A stretch of DNA of 64,000 nucleotides from contig OY282378.1 in assembly GCA_958295835.1 (NCBI GenBank), positions 4,675,694 to 4,739,693 of the forward strand, in the 5' to 3' direction. Position numbers and translations under genes: made by a program. This document shows positions 31,218 to 39,693 of the stretch, piece by piece. The stretch's first letter is position 1, and every line of letters begins with the position of its first letter. The notes below the pieces were generated by a model. The model saw only the letters and a list, made by a program, of their open reading frames with translations, ran no database searches and was not told the DNA's origin. The stretch is from an uncultured Gammaproteobacteria bacterium. GTDB lineage: Bacteria > Pseudomonadota > Gammaproteobacteria > HK1.

Positions 31218-33887
31218 TCAGTGCCGAGGCTCGCTACAGTCGATCAGACGGATCGTTCTCGCGCCCAGCGTCTGATACCTTGCCTCGTGGCAGGTCAGAA
31301 TCAGGATTTGCACGTGCTCCGCGGCGCGGCGCAAGGCCGTCCCCATCCGCCTGAAACGGTCGTCGTCGCAGTTGACGAGCGCGTCGTCCAGGATCAAGGC
31401 CACCGGCTTTCCCTTTTCGCGCAGCAGATCCGCCAGCGCGAGCCGCGCGAGGACCGCGATCTGTTCCCGCGCGCCGATGCTCAGGCTCGTGAACGGCTCC
31501 TCGACAGTCCCTCTGCGCAACGACTTGATCTCCAGTCCGTCTTCGTCGAGCAGCAGGTTGGTGGAGGGGAAGAGTCGTTCGAGATAGGGCTGCAAACGTT
31601 CCCGCACGGGCGCGAGAAAGGTCTCCCGGGCCTTGCGCTCGGCCTCCCGAAGCGTGTCCCTCAGCAGCTTCCAGGCTTTGGCGTCGAGCGCCAGGCGTTC
31701 CAGCGCCTGCCTGGCCACTTCCCATTCTCTACGCTTCTGTCCGACCTGTTCACTGAGTCCCTGCTGCCCCACCGTCCGCAATTCTATTTCCAGATCGCGC
31801 GCCTGCCTCTTGTCCCTGTCGATTTGATCCTTCAGGGTCGAACAAGCTTCGCGCGCGCGGTCGAGCTCACCGCGTACCAGGTCGGGAGACATGCGTTCGC
31901 GCCGTTCCGCGAGTACTTGCAGCGCCTCGGCTTGCCTGTCGCGTCCCCGCGAGGCTGCGTCCACGGCGTTCTCCAGATCGGCGTCGGATGTAATCCCCCG
32001 ATCCTGGTCGAGCTTTACCGCCAGCCTTTCCTTTTCCTGACTGTGGAGCCGAAGAGAGCCCTTCACTGTCGTCCACTCTTCCCGAACCGCCGAAGACCTC
32101 TTCTGTCTGATACCCCATTCCTTTTCGGCTTCGGATTGCTCTGCTTCCGCCTCGGCCTCCTCCGACGCTGCTTCGGCTTCGGCTCTCTTTGCTTCCTCGA
32201 TCGAAGCGGGAGGGATGGTGAGATCGGATGTACAGGCGGCCAAATCCTCACGCCGGCCGGCGACGGCGTTCCGCAACTCCTCCAACCCGGCGGGGGCGAT
32301 TCCAGTCAAAAGGGCCTCGGCCGTCTCGATTTCCTTGAGTTTCTGGCTCTTTTGGCGGAAGGCGACTTCGGCTTCACCAACCGAACGGTACTGCCGCTGC
32401 GCCAGATCGGCATTCAGGCTGTTTTGCAGTTCTTCAACCTTGGCCCGACGGGTTCGGACGTCTTCGCCGCCCGGGGTCACGTCCAGTCGTCCGAAGCCTT
32501 CGAGTTCGAGCGACGTCCTTTCGGTCACCCGGTACGGTCTGTCGACGGCAAGCTCGCTTCCATCGACACGAACGGATTGGTTCGCGTCGGGCGAAAACTC
32601 CAGTGTGGTGGCGACGGCTTCGAGCGCCGCTCCCTGCCGGTCCAGCTCGTTTTCGTTCTTCTTGAGCGCTTTCAGCTCCTTTTCGTCGATCCGGATGCGC
32701 GCGGCAGCCTCCCTGTCCCGGGCAATCCCGGCGTCGATCTTCTGCGCTTGTTCGAGTTTGCACGTGAGTTCGTTCAGCGCAACCGCGATCTCGGCTCTTT
32801 TCAGTTCTCGTTGGGCGGCCAGACGTTTCGACCTTGCGCTTGCAAAGACGCTCCGTGCCGATTTCAGGTTCCCGTCGGCCTGCTCGTGTGCCGTGTCAGC
32901 GGCGCGTAGCGTCTCATCCAGATCCGCAAATTCACGCTTCGCATTCCTGGCCTCCGCCTCGACAGCTTCTAATCTTTTGGCGTCGTCCCGGCGGTGCTTC
33001 CACTTGGAGCGAACAAGTTCGAGGCCGCTCTCCGCCGTCCTCATCTCCGCCGCCGCCGTGGCGATCCCGCCCTCCAGATCTTCGAGCTCTTTCGCCGCCT
33101 TCTGCGCTTTTTCCAAATCGCCCTGCGCGTTCGCGAGCTGTCCCGTGCTTTCGTAACGCGCGAGCGTCCTTTTCAATTTTTCGAGCCGATCCACCTGCGC
33201 GTCGTAATGCGAAAGCTCCCCGCCGAGGCGCTCACATTCGTCGTTCGCTTCTTCAGCCGCGGCCCGAGCCTCTTTCAACACGATCGTCTCGCGTCCCTCC
33301 TTCGGCGTGTAATACCTGTCATGATGTTTCTGCACGGCGGTCAGGAGATTGCGCCCCCGCTCACCGCCGGTGACCTGCCCGACCTCCCCCGCTATCGCTT
33401 CGCGGAGGGCGTCGCGGGTATCCCGGTTGAGCTCGAGCGGAGCGAACGCCCGGCCCTGTTCCACCCACAGCAGGCCCGACAGGCCACGGTGCTCCTCCTT
33501 CGCGGCGCCCTTGCCGGGGGGGCTGAACCCCAACAGCTCGCGGAGCCGTTCTTCGGCACTGTCGTTTTGCCAATGCCTGTCGTCGCTTTCCAGCCGTGCG
33601 GACGAGGACTGATGGAAGCCCTTCGTCAGGCGATAGCGCGTCTGGCCGATCTCGAAGTCGACGTCTATCTCCGGCCGCACCTTCGAGCCGAAGGGCAGCA
33701 TGTCGTACATGGCTTTGCCGGAGAGGTTGTGGCGATCGAACAGCGCGGCTTGCAGCGCCTTCAGGAGCGTCGATTTGCCTTCTTCGTTGTCGCCGGCGAT
33801 GACGGTCAGCCCCGGTTCCAGACCGTCGATCACCACCCCGGCGAGGTGTTTGCGGAAATTCCGCACGGCGATGCGCCGGATCAGCAT
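31218..33887 (-). CDS. sbcC: SbcC/Rad50-like ATPase
   Basis: An 889-residue SMC-like protein. Walker A GDNEEGKST lies near residue 35; two long coiled-coil arms (about 200-400 and 530-740) follow; the ABC signature SLSIGAREQI and Walker B ALILDDALVN are near 775 and 810. No CxxC zinc hook is visible between the arms, unlike classic SbcC/Rad50, so it is closer to the YhaN-type branch. With the SbcD-like partner, whose gene it overlaps by 7 bases, it should process DNA ends or hairpins. Confidence 0.82.
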   Translation of the reverse strand: MLIRRIAVRNFRKHLAGVVIDGLEPGLTVIAGDNEEGKSTLLKALQAALFDRHNLSGKAMYDMLPFGSKVRPEIDVDFEIGQTRYRLTKGFHQSSSARLESDDRHWQNDSAEERLRELLGFSPPGKGAAKEEHRGLSGLLWVEQGRAFAPLELNRDTRDALREAIAGEVGQVTGGERGRNLLTAVQKHHDRYYTPKEGRETIVLKEARAAAEEANDECERLGGELSHYDAQVDRLEKLKRTLARYESTGQLANAQGDLEKAQKAAKELEDLEGGIATAAAEMRTAESGLELVRSKWKHRRDDAKRLEAVEAEARNAKREFADLDETLRAADTAHEQADGNLKSARSVFASARSKRLAAQRELKRAEIAVALNELTCKLEQAQKIDAGIARDREAAARIRIDEKELKALKKNENELDRQGAALEAVATTLEFSPDANQSVRVDGSELAVDRPYRVTERTSLELEGFGRLDVTPGGEDVRTRRAKVEELQNSLNADLAQRQYRSVGEAEVAFRQKSQKLKEIETAEALLTGIAPAGLEELRNAVAGRREDLAACTSDLTIPPASIEEAKRAEAEAASEEAEAEAEQSEAEKEWGIRQKRSSAVREEWTTVKGSLRLHSQEKERLAVKLDQDRGITSDADLENAVDAASRGRDRQAEALQVLAERRERMSPDLVRGELDRAREACSTLKDQIDRDKRQARDLEIELRTVGQQGLSEQVGQKRREWEVARQALERLALDAKAWKLLRDTLREAERKARETFLAPVRERLQPYLERLFPSTNLLLDEDGLEIKSLRRGTVEEPFTSLSIGAREQIAVLARLALADLLREKGKPVALILDDALVNCDDDRFRRMGTALRRAAEHVQILILTCHEARYQTLGARTIRLIDCSEPRH

Positions 33888-35035
33888 GACGCGCTCTCCA
33901 TGCGGACATGCTCGTGATAGAGCCGCAGCAGCGCCGCCCTGGCAATCTCACGCTCAGCGTCGTGTGGATCCTCTGCCCGCGCGCGCAGCGCCTCGACGGC
34001 GGCCCGCACGAATCCTCCCCGATCGATCCCGTCGAGATCGTCATCGCTCGGCTGGGCCACGAGCGCTTCGTCCTCGCGCCGCAGATAACGCAAACGGGCG
34101 TCCCACGCCTCAAGCCGATCGCGCAGCTTCTCGTGAAGCGCGAAGTCGACGACACCGGCCAGCTTCAGCCACACAAGGAGTCGCGCGGGGTCCGGGCAGA
34201 GCGATTCCAGACGCCGTTCCAGGGCGTCGATGTCCGGGGCGCCGTGGATGGCCCACTCGATTTGCCGCCAGACGTAGCGGCCGACGGGAATGAGTTCGAC
34301 CGACGGAGGCGCACCGGGCCGGTCGATGCCGACGGCCAGGACGTTGCCCGGATCGCTCGATCCGAAGCGGTCCGTCTCCGGCGTGCCGGCATACCACGTG
34401 CGATCGTCGATCCTGAGCGTCCCGTGCCAGTCGCCGAGCGCCAGGTAATCGAGCCCCGCCGTCCCGGCGCGGCCAGCGGCGATCGGGTTGGGCGCCTCCG
34501 AAGCGGCGGGCAGAAATTCTCTTACCGAACCGTGCGCCAAGCCGACGCGCACCGCCCCCGCGGGGGTCTGCGCCCGGTCGAACCACGCGGTCAGATCGTC
34601 GACCTCGTGCCGTCGCTCCAGCACCGCCGGCAGGATGGCGAGCGCGCCGTCCTTCAGCAGCAGCGGTTGTTCGGGTTTCAGCAGAAAATGGACGTTGCCG
34701 GGCTTTCCGTCTTGACCGGCGTAGACGTGGCCGGCGCGGCTCCAGACCGAATCCGCCAGCGCCGGATCGTGGTTGCCCGGAATGAACACCCAGTCCCCTT
34801 CGAACGATGCCAGCGCATCGAGCGTCTGGCGAAGCGTCCGGTCGGCGACGGCGTTGGTTTCGAAGACGTCCCCGGAAACGACCACTGCGTCGGCGCGGCG
34901 CTCACGCGCCACCTTCGCAACGTCCTTGATCGTTTCAATGCGCTGATCGCGCAACGCGGCGCCGGCATCGCCGGGAACGTTGGCGAACTGTTTCCCAAGC
35001 TGCCAGTCGGACGTGTGGATCAGGGTGACGCTCAA
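33881..35035 (-). CDS. sbcD: SbcD/Mre11-like phosphoesterase
   Basis: A 384-residue metallophosphoesterase. Motifs visible: HTSDWQLG (residues 7-14), VVSGDVFE, IPGNHDPA, GLAHGS and LALGDWHG. In SbcD/Mre11 the first motif is DxH; here the metal-binding His is replaced by Gln (DWQ), also seen in some homologues. The start is TTG 35035 with GGAGGG upstream. It is the nuclease partner of the overlapping sbcC-like gene. Whether this is the genome's main SbcCD or a defence-linked copy cannot be told here. Confidence 0.8.
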   Translation of the reverse strand: MSVTLIHTSDWQLGKQFANVPGDAGAALRDQRIETIKDVAKVARERRADAVVVSGDVFETNAVADRTLRQTLDALASFEGDWVFIPGNHDPALADSVWSRAGHVYAGQDGKPGNVHFLLKPEQPLLLKDGALAILPAVLERRHEVDDLTAWFDRAQTPAGAVRVGLAHGSVREFLPAASEAPNPIAAGRAGTAGLDYLALGDWHGTLRIDDRTWYAGTPETDRFGSSDPGNVLAVGIDRPGAPPSVELIPVGRYVWRQIEWAIHGAPDIDALERRLESLCPDPARLLVWLKLAGVVDFALHEKLRDRLEAWDARLRYLRREDEALVAQPSDDDLDGIDRGGFVRAAVEALRARAEDPHDAEREIARAALLRLYHEHVRMESASC

Positions 35036-35048
35036 GGGCCTCCCTCCG

Positions 35049-35315
35049 TCAAGCTCTTTTCCAAATCGGCACGACGATGTCGCCGTGGATGCGGATGACG
35101 TCGCGGTCGGCTCCGAAGATCGCCTCGGGCTGCTCGCGGCAGGGCACGAGGCGCGACACGGGGCGTCCGCGCCTGGTGATCACGATCTCCTCGCCGGTCT
35201 TCGCAACCTCGTCCATGAGCTGGAGGCAGCGCGCCTTGAGCTCGGACGCCTTGATCCTGCGGCTGGCCCGCCGCCGCGCGGTGTTGGCTCGCCGGCGATG
35301 GTACCAAGTGGTCAC
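35049..35315 (-). CDS. Phd/YefM-family antitoxin, no toxin alongside
   Basis: An 88-residue protein; after about 20 basic residues it reads IKASELKARCLQLMDEVAKT, then EEIVITRRGRPVSRLVPC, the Phd/YefM DNA-binding fold, and ends DIVVPIWKRA. It lies 13 bases upstream of sbcD on the same strand and may be cotranscribed with it. The PIN toxin usually paired with this antitoxin type is absent on both sides. Confidence 0.7.
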   Translation of the reverse strand: MTTWYHRRRANTARRRASRRIKASELKARCLQLMDEVAKTGEEIVITRRGRPVSRLVPCREQPEAIFGADRDVIRIHGDIVVPIWKRA

Positions 35316-35395
35316 GGCACACGGTCACTTATGCTCCCCGCGCTCACCCGCCCGCCGCGAGGCGGCGCAGCAGCGCGAACGCGAGCAGGTCGGCG

Positions 35396-35534
35396 GCAGC
35401 GCAAGCGGCTCGAAGTGCGCAAGCTCGACGCGATGCCCGGCCTCTGCGAGCTGACCACCTGCCGGCACCGGATCCTGCTCGTGCACTTCGGCGAGACGCG
35501 CGCGGAACCTTGCGGCCATTGCGGCAACTGCATC
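35396..35534 (+). pseudogene. recQ zinc-binding-region fragment
   Basis: Codes for RKRLEVRKLDAMPGLCELTT, then CRHRILLVHFGETRAEPCGH and CGNCI, homologous over 139 bases without gaps to recQ 16912-17050 (the RecQ zinc module). Neither flank continues as recQ. It is a second recQ-derived scrap, apparently from a diverged copy. Confidence 0.75.
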
Positions 35535-35558
35535 CTCGACCGCGGGACAGGGTGCCGC

Positions 35559-36263
35559 TCAGCGCCACCTGCGCCCGCCCGGATGCAGCAGCCGCACGTT
35601 CCGCCGCTTGAACAGCGGGATCAGCGCGAGCCCGGCGATGAAGCCGCCGATGTGCGCGCCGAAGGCGACGCCTCCGCCGCCCGGGGGCGTGGTCAGCGAG
35701 TTGAAGAGCTGCAACGCGAACCACAGTCCCAGCACGATGCCGGCCCGCAGGTGGAGGATCTGTGAGAAGAAACCGAGCGGGATGAACACGAGCACGCGCG
35801 CGTGCGGGTAGAGGAGCAGGTAGGCGCCGAGCACGCCCGAGATCGCGCCGCTCGCCCCGATCATCGGCACCTTCGAGTGCGTATCCGGCAGCGACTGCGC
35901 CAGCACCGCGGCCACTCCGCACAGGAGGTAGAAGACGATGAAGCGTCCGTGGCCCATGCTGTCCTCGACGTTGTCACCGAAGATCCACAGGTAGAGCATG
36001 TTGCCGATGAGGTGCATCCACCCGCCGTGCAGGAACATCGAAGTGAACACGGTGGCGATCGGCGGCGCCAGGGCCAGTTCCGGCGGCAGCCGGGCCCCTT
36101 CGAAGAGGACGGCCGGAATCACCCCGAGGGCGTACACGGCGATCTGCCCGTCATGCGGCCCGAGCGAGAACTGCCACAGGAAGACGAGCACGCACGCCCC
36201 GATGAGCACCCAGCTCACGACGGGGACGATGGCGCTGGGGTTGTCGTCGCGCAGAGGTATCAA
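35559..36263 (-). CDS. rhomboid-family intramembrane serine protease
   Basis: A 234-residue membrane protein with six or so transmembrane segments. The catalytic Ser is in GASGAISGVLGAYLL and the catalytic His in GAHIGGFIAGLALIP; HLIGNMLYLWIFG is the conserved His-Asn oxyanion segment. It cleaves substrate transmembrane helices in the inner membrane; the substrate is unknown. The ATG at 36263 begins a typical cytosolic leader (MIPLRDDNPS). It marks the return from the island to ordinary genes. Confidence 0.92.
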   Translation of the reverse strand: MIPLRDDNPSAIVPVVSWVLIGACVLVFLWQFSLGPHDGQIAVYALGVIPAVLFEGARLPPELALAPPIATVFTSMFLHGGWMHLIGNMLYLWIFGDNVEDSMGHGRFIVFYLLCGVAAVLAQSLPDTHSKVPMIGASGAISGVLGAYLLLYPHARVLVFIPLGFFSQILHLRAGIVLGLWFALQLFNSLTTPPGGGGVAFGAHIGGFIAGLALIPLFKRRNVRLLHPGGRRWR

Positions 36264-36384
36264 GTGACGTCCCTCGACCGGCCTCGGAGCCGGTTCGGTT
36301 CAAGCTGGCCGGGTTCGAGCCGGTCCGAGCCGGTTCGCTTCGGTCTTCGGTGTTCCGGGTGACGGCAGTCCCACGGTCCGGTCC

Positions 36385-37830
36385 TCACCAACGGAGATCG
36401 AGCCGGAGCCGCCCCTGCCGGATCGAGATCCGGCCGATATGCTCGCATGCGCCGAGCGCGCCGACGAGGCGGCCGATTTCGTCGAGGGCGCCGGGCGGGC
36501 GGCGCGGCGGCTCCGGGGTCCGGTCGTCGAGCACGTGGGCGGGGAAGGAGTGACGGAGCAGCAGCTCGTCCCCGCCGGCGTTCGGGTGTCGGCGTTTCAA
36601 CGTGTCGAGGGCCGGCTCGGGTTCGGACGGCGTCAGGGCGATGGCCGGCGAGCCGTTCTCGACGATGCGATCCAGCGCCTCGGGCTCGACCGGCGCGGGC
36701 AGCTTGCCGTAATAGCCGAGCGCGTAACGCTTCACCTCGTCGGGAACGCGGGCGTAACGCTCGCCTTCGAGCACGTTCAGCGTCGCCTGCACGCCGACGA
36801 GCTGCGAGAACGGCGTCACCATGATCGGCCAGCCCAGCTCCGCGCGCACCCGCGAGCATTCGGCGAGCACTTCGTCGAGCCGGTGCTTGAGCCCGGCGGA
36901 GCGTAGCTGCGAGACGAGGTTGCTCAGCACTCCGCCCGGGATCTGGTGGCCGAAGTTGGCGGCATCGAAGTCGTTCGGGGCGCCGAGGGGGAAGCCGCCC
37001 CGCTCGGCGACCTCCACGAAACAGGCGCTCACGTTGGCGATGGCCGCGTCATCGAGATCGACGCTGTGGCCGAGATGGCGGAGGTTGCGGATCGTCGTCT
37101 GCACGGACGGCGGCGCGTTGCCGTCGGCGATCGGCGCGATGCAGGTGTAGAGCGACTCCACCCCGAGCTCGACCGCCTCGATGTACGTGCGCTGGGCGAG
37201 CCCCACGAGGTTGTGGGTGTGCAGCGCGAGGGGGCGCTCTCCGATCGCCGCCTTGATCGCCGGGATCAGGGTGCGGACCCGCTCCGGGGTGAGGATGCCG
37301 CTGGTGTCCTCGATCATGACCGTGTCCACCCGGGCACGATCGATGAACTCCCGTGCCTTCGCGGCGTAGAGGGCGTCGGTGTGGATCGGGCTGTCGCTGA
37401 AGATGAGCCAGCCAATGGTGTACGCGCCGAGGGATTTTGCGTGCAGGAGCCCCTCGGCGAGGTTGTCGAGATCGTGCAGGCCGTCGAACGCGACGAGGCG
37501 ATCGACCCCGCACGCCATCAGCCGCTCGATCCACAGCCGATGGAGGTCGAGCGGCTGGGGCTCGAAGCCGAGCACGCAACGGCTCCGCGTGATGACCTGA
37601 AGCGGTCCCCGCAGGTGGCGGCGGAACAGCCGGATCCGCTCCCAGGGATCGTCCTTGAGGTAGCGGACGCAAGCGTCGAAATGGACCGCGCCCATGATCT
37701 CGATCGCCTCGAAGCCGATCCGGTCCATCGGCTCCAGGACCGGACGCATCATCGCGGTGGACATCCGGGTCGCCCACAGGCATTGGTGCCCGTCCCGCAG
37801 GGTCGTATCGACGAGCTTCACCTTCGCCAT
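36385..37830 (-). CDS. HMGL-like carboxyltransferase-domain enzyme (pyruvate/oxaloacetate carboxylase family)
   Basis: A 481-residue protein. The N-terminal TIM barrel starts KLVDTTLRDGHQCLWATRMS, typical of the pyruvate carboxylase subunit B / oxaloacetate decarboxylase alpha / transcarboxylase 5S group; LHTHNLVG gives the metal-binding His pair, and NFGHQIPGGVLSNL is also conserved. No biotinyl (AMKM) domain follows, so biotin must be on another protein or the enzyme acts on free substrates. ATG 37830 was chosen because the barrel begins right after it. Confidence 0.82.
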   Translation of the reverse strand: MAKVKLVDTTLRDGHQCLWATRMSTAMMRPVLEPMDRIGFEAIEIMGAVHFDACVRYLKDDPWERIRLFRRHLRGPLQVITRSRCVLGFEPQPLDLHRLWIERLMACGVDRLVAFDGLHDLDNLAEGLLHAKSLGAYTIGWLIFSDSPIHTDALYAAKAREFIDRARVDTVMIEDTSGILTPERVRTLIPAIKAAIGERPLALHTHNLVGLAQRTYIEAVELGVESLYTCIAPIADGNAPPSVQTTIRNLRHLGHSVDLDDAAIANVSACFVEVAERGGFPLGAPNDFDAANFGHQIPGGVLSNLVSQLRSAGLKHRLDEVLAECSRVRAELGWPIMVTPFSQLVGVQATLNVLEGERYARVPDEVKRYALGYYGKLPAPVEPEALDRIVENGSPAIALTPSEPEPALDTLKRRHPNAGGDELLLRHSFPAHVLDDRTPEPPRRPPGALDEIGRLVGALGACEHIGRISIRQGRLRLDLRW

Positions 37831-37991
37831 CGTGCGCTGCTCCGGTCCGAATCCGTTGGTGTCGAGTGGGAAGCCGAATCGTAGCGCAGTGCAGGTACAC
37901 CGGTCGGGCATTACAGGCTCGACACGCCGACACCGCCGCGCCGGCCGACGTCCACGGCCACTCCCCGAGGAGCCCCCCTACCCCCGGGACC

Positions 37992-38006
37992 GAGTAGAAT
38001 CTACTC
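37992..38006. promoter_or_regulatory. palindrome and likely -10 in the divergent rng promoter region
   Basis: GAGTAGA-A-TCTACTC is a perfect 7-1-7 inverted repeat in the gap between two divergent genes (37831-38121). It contains TAGAAT (37995-38000), a good -10 hexamer. It is probably part of the rng promoter; the symmetry may be an operator. Confidence 0.45.
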
Positions 38007-38121
38007 TTACCGGCCATCGCCCATCACCTCGACACGAGCGAGAACCGTCAACCGGGAGGTTTCACCGGGACGGATCGGGTGGCGCCTCGACGCCGCCGCC
38101 CGCATTTCCCGGCACGACGAC

Positions 38122-39693
38122 ATGAGCGCCGAGCTGCTGATCAACGTCACTCCACGCGAGACCAGGGTCGCGCTGATCGAGAACGGCGTGCTCCAGGAGA
38201 TCTTCATCGAGCGCGCGAGCCGGCGCGGGCTCGTGGGCAACATCTACAAGGGTCGGGTGTGCCGCGTCCTCCCCGGAATGCAGGCCGCCTTCGTGGAAAT
38301 CGGGCTGGACCGGGCGGCATTTCTTCACGCATCGGACATCGCCGACGCGGACGCGCAACAGGTGCGCGACGCCCCCTCCTCCAGCGAAGACGGGTCGAGT
38401 CCGGAGAGGACGGAGCCGGTGTCGATGCTCCGCAACGGGGCGGCGATCACCGATCTCGTGCGCGACGGACAGGAAGTGCTCGTGCAGGTCATCAAGGACC
38501 CGCTCGGCACCAAGGGAGCGCGTCTCACCACCCACGTATCGATCCCCTCGTGCTACCTCGTCTACATGCCCGGTGCGGGGACGATCGGGGTCTCGCAACG
38601 AATCGAGGACGAAGACGAACGCAAGCGACTGCGCGAGCTGGTGCGCGACGCCGCACGTCGCGCCGACGGCGACGACACCGGGCCGGGCGGCGCACCCTGT
38701 GAAGAGTGGACCCCGGCGGACGGATACATCGTCCGAACCGCCGCCGAGGGGTATCCGGGGTCGATCATCGAAGCGGACATGGCATTTCTGCGCAAGCTGT
38801 GGGCATCGGTCAACGAGCTCGCTGCATCGGTCAACGGCCCGGGCATCGTGCACGAAGACCTGACGCTCGTAATCCGCACCCTGCGCGAGCTGTCCGCCAC
38901 GACCATCGAGCGGGTGCGGATCGACTCGCACGACACGCTCGAACGTGTGCTCGACTTCACCGGGCGGTTCCTGCCGGAGATGACCCCTCGCATCGAGCTC
39001 TACACCGGCGAAGGACCCATCTTCGAGCTGTACGCGGTAGAGGATGAGATTCAGAGAGCCCTGCACCGCAAGGTGCAGCTCAAGTCGGGCGGGCACATCG
39101 TGATCGACCAGACCGAGGCGATGACCACCGTCGACGTCAACACCGGCGGATTCGTGGGGCATCGCAACTTCGAAGAGACGATCTTCAAGACCAACCTCGA
39201 GGCGGCCCAGACCATCGCGCGACAGCTCCGCCTGCGCAATCTCGGGGGAATCATCATCATCGACTTCATCGACATGGGCAACGAGACCCACAAGCGCCAG
39301 GTGCTCCGCGCACTGGAGAAGGCGCTCGCCCGTGACCACACCAGAACGCACATCAGCAACGTGTCGCCGCTCGGCCTGGTGGAGATGACGCGCAAGCGCA
39401 CGCGCGAGAGCCTGGAACACGTGCTGTGCGATCCGTGTCCAACCTGCGACGCGCGCGGCTCGATCAAGTCCACCGACACCGTATGCTACGAGATCTTCCG
39501 CGAGATCCTGCGCGAAGCGCGACAGTTCGATACCGAACGCCTGCTCGTCATCACCTCGCCCGAGGTCACGGACCAGCTTGTCGACGAGGAGTCGTCGGCG
39601 TTTGCGGAGCTGGAGGCGTTCATCGGCAAGCCCATCACGCTACAGGTCGAGAGCCGGTACTCGCGCGAGCAATACGACGTCGTGCTGATGTGA
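38122..39693 (+). CDS. rng: ribonuclease G
   Basis: A 523-residue endoribonuclease of the RNase E/G family. The S1 domain (about 35-160) holds an acidic insertion around residue 85-105; the catalytic region has IDQTEAMTTVDVNTGGF and IIIIDFIDM, giving the Asp pair that binds magnesium, and CDPCPTCDARG is the zinc-link. It has the RNase G length and lacks the long C-terminal scaffold of RNase E. It matures 16S rRNA 5' ends and degrades some mRNAs. Its stop overlaps the next gene. Confidence 0.95.
   Translation: MSAELLINVTPRETRVALIENGVLQEIFIERASRRGLVGNIYKGRVCRVLPGMQAAFVEIGLDRAAFLHASDIADADAQQVRDAPSSSEDGSSPERTEPVSMLRNGAAITDLVRDGQEVLVQVIKDPLGTKGARLTTHVSIPSCYLVYMPGAGTIGVSQRIEDEDERKRLRELVRDAARRADGDDTGPGGAPCEEWTPADGYIVRTAAEGYPGSIIEADMAFLRKLWASVNELAASVNGPGIVHEDLTLVIRTLRELSATTIERVRIDSHDTLERVLDFTGRFLPEMTPRIELYTGEGPIFELYAVEDEIQRALHRKVQLKSGGHIVIDQTEAMTTVDVNTGGFVGHRNFEETIFKTNLEAAQTIARQLRLRNLGGIIIIDFIDMGNETHKRQVLRALEKALARDHTRTHISNVSPLGLVEMTRKRTRESLEHVLCDPCPTCDARGSIKSTDTVCYEIFREILREARQFDTERLLVITSPEVTDQLVDEESSAFAELEAFIGKPITLQVESRYSREQYDVVLM

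Noticed and set aside
36284..36350. Repeats of GAGCCGGTTCG between the rhomboid and carboxyltransferase genes
   Set aside because: Short, imperfect and in GC-rich sequence; too weak to call a regulatory or mobile feature.
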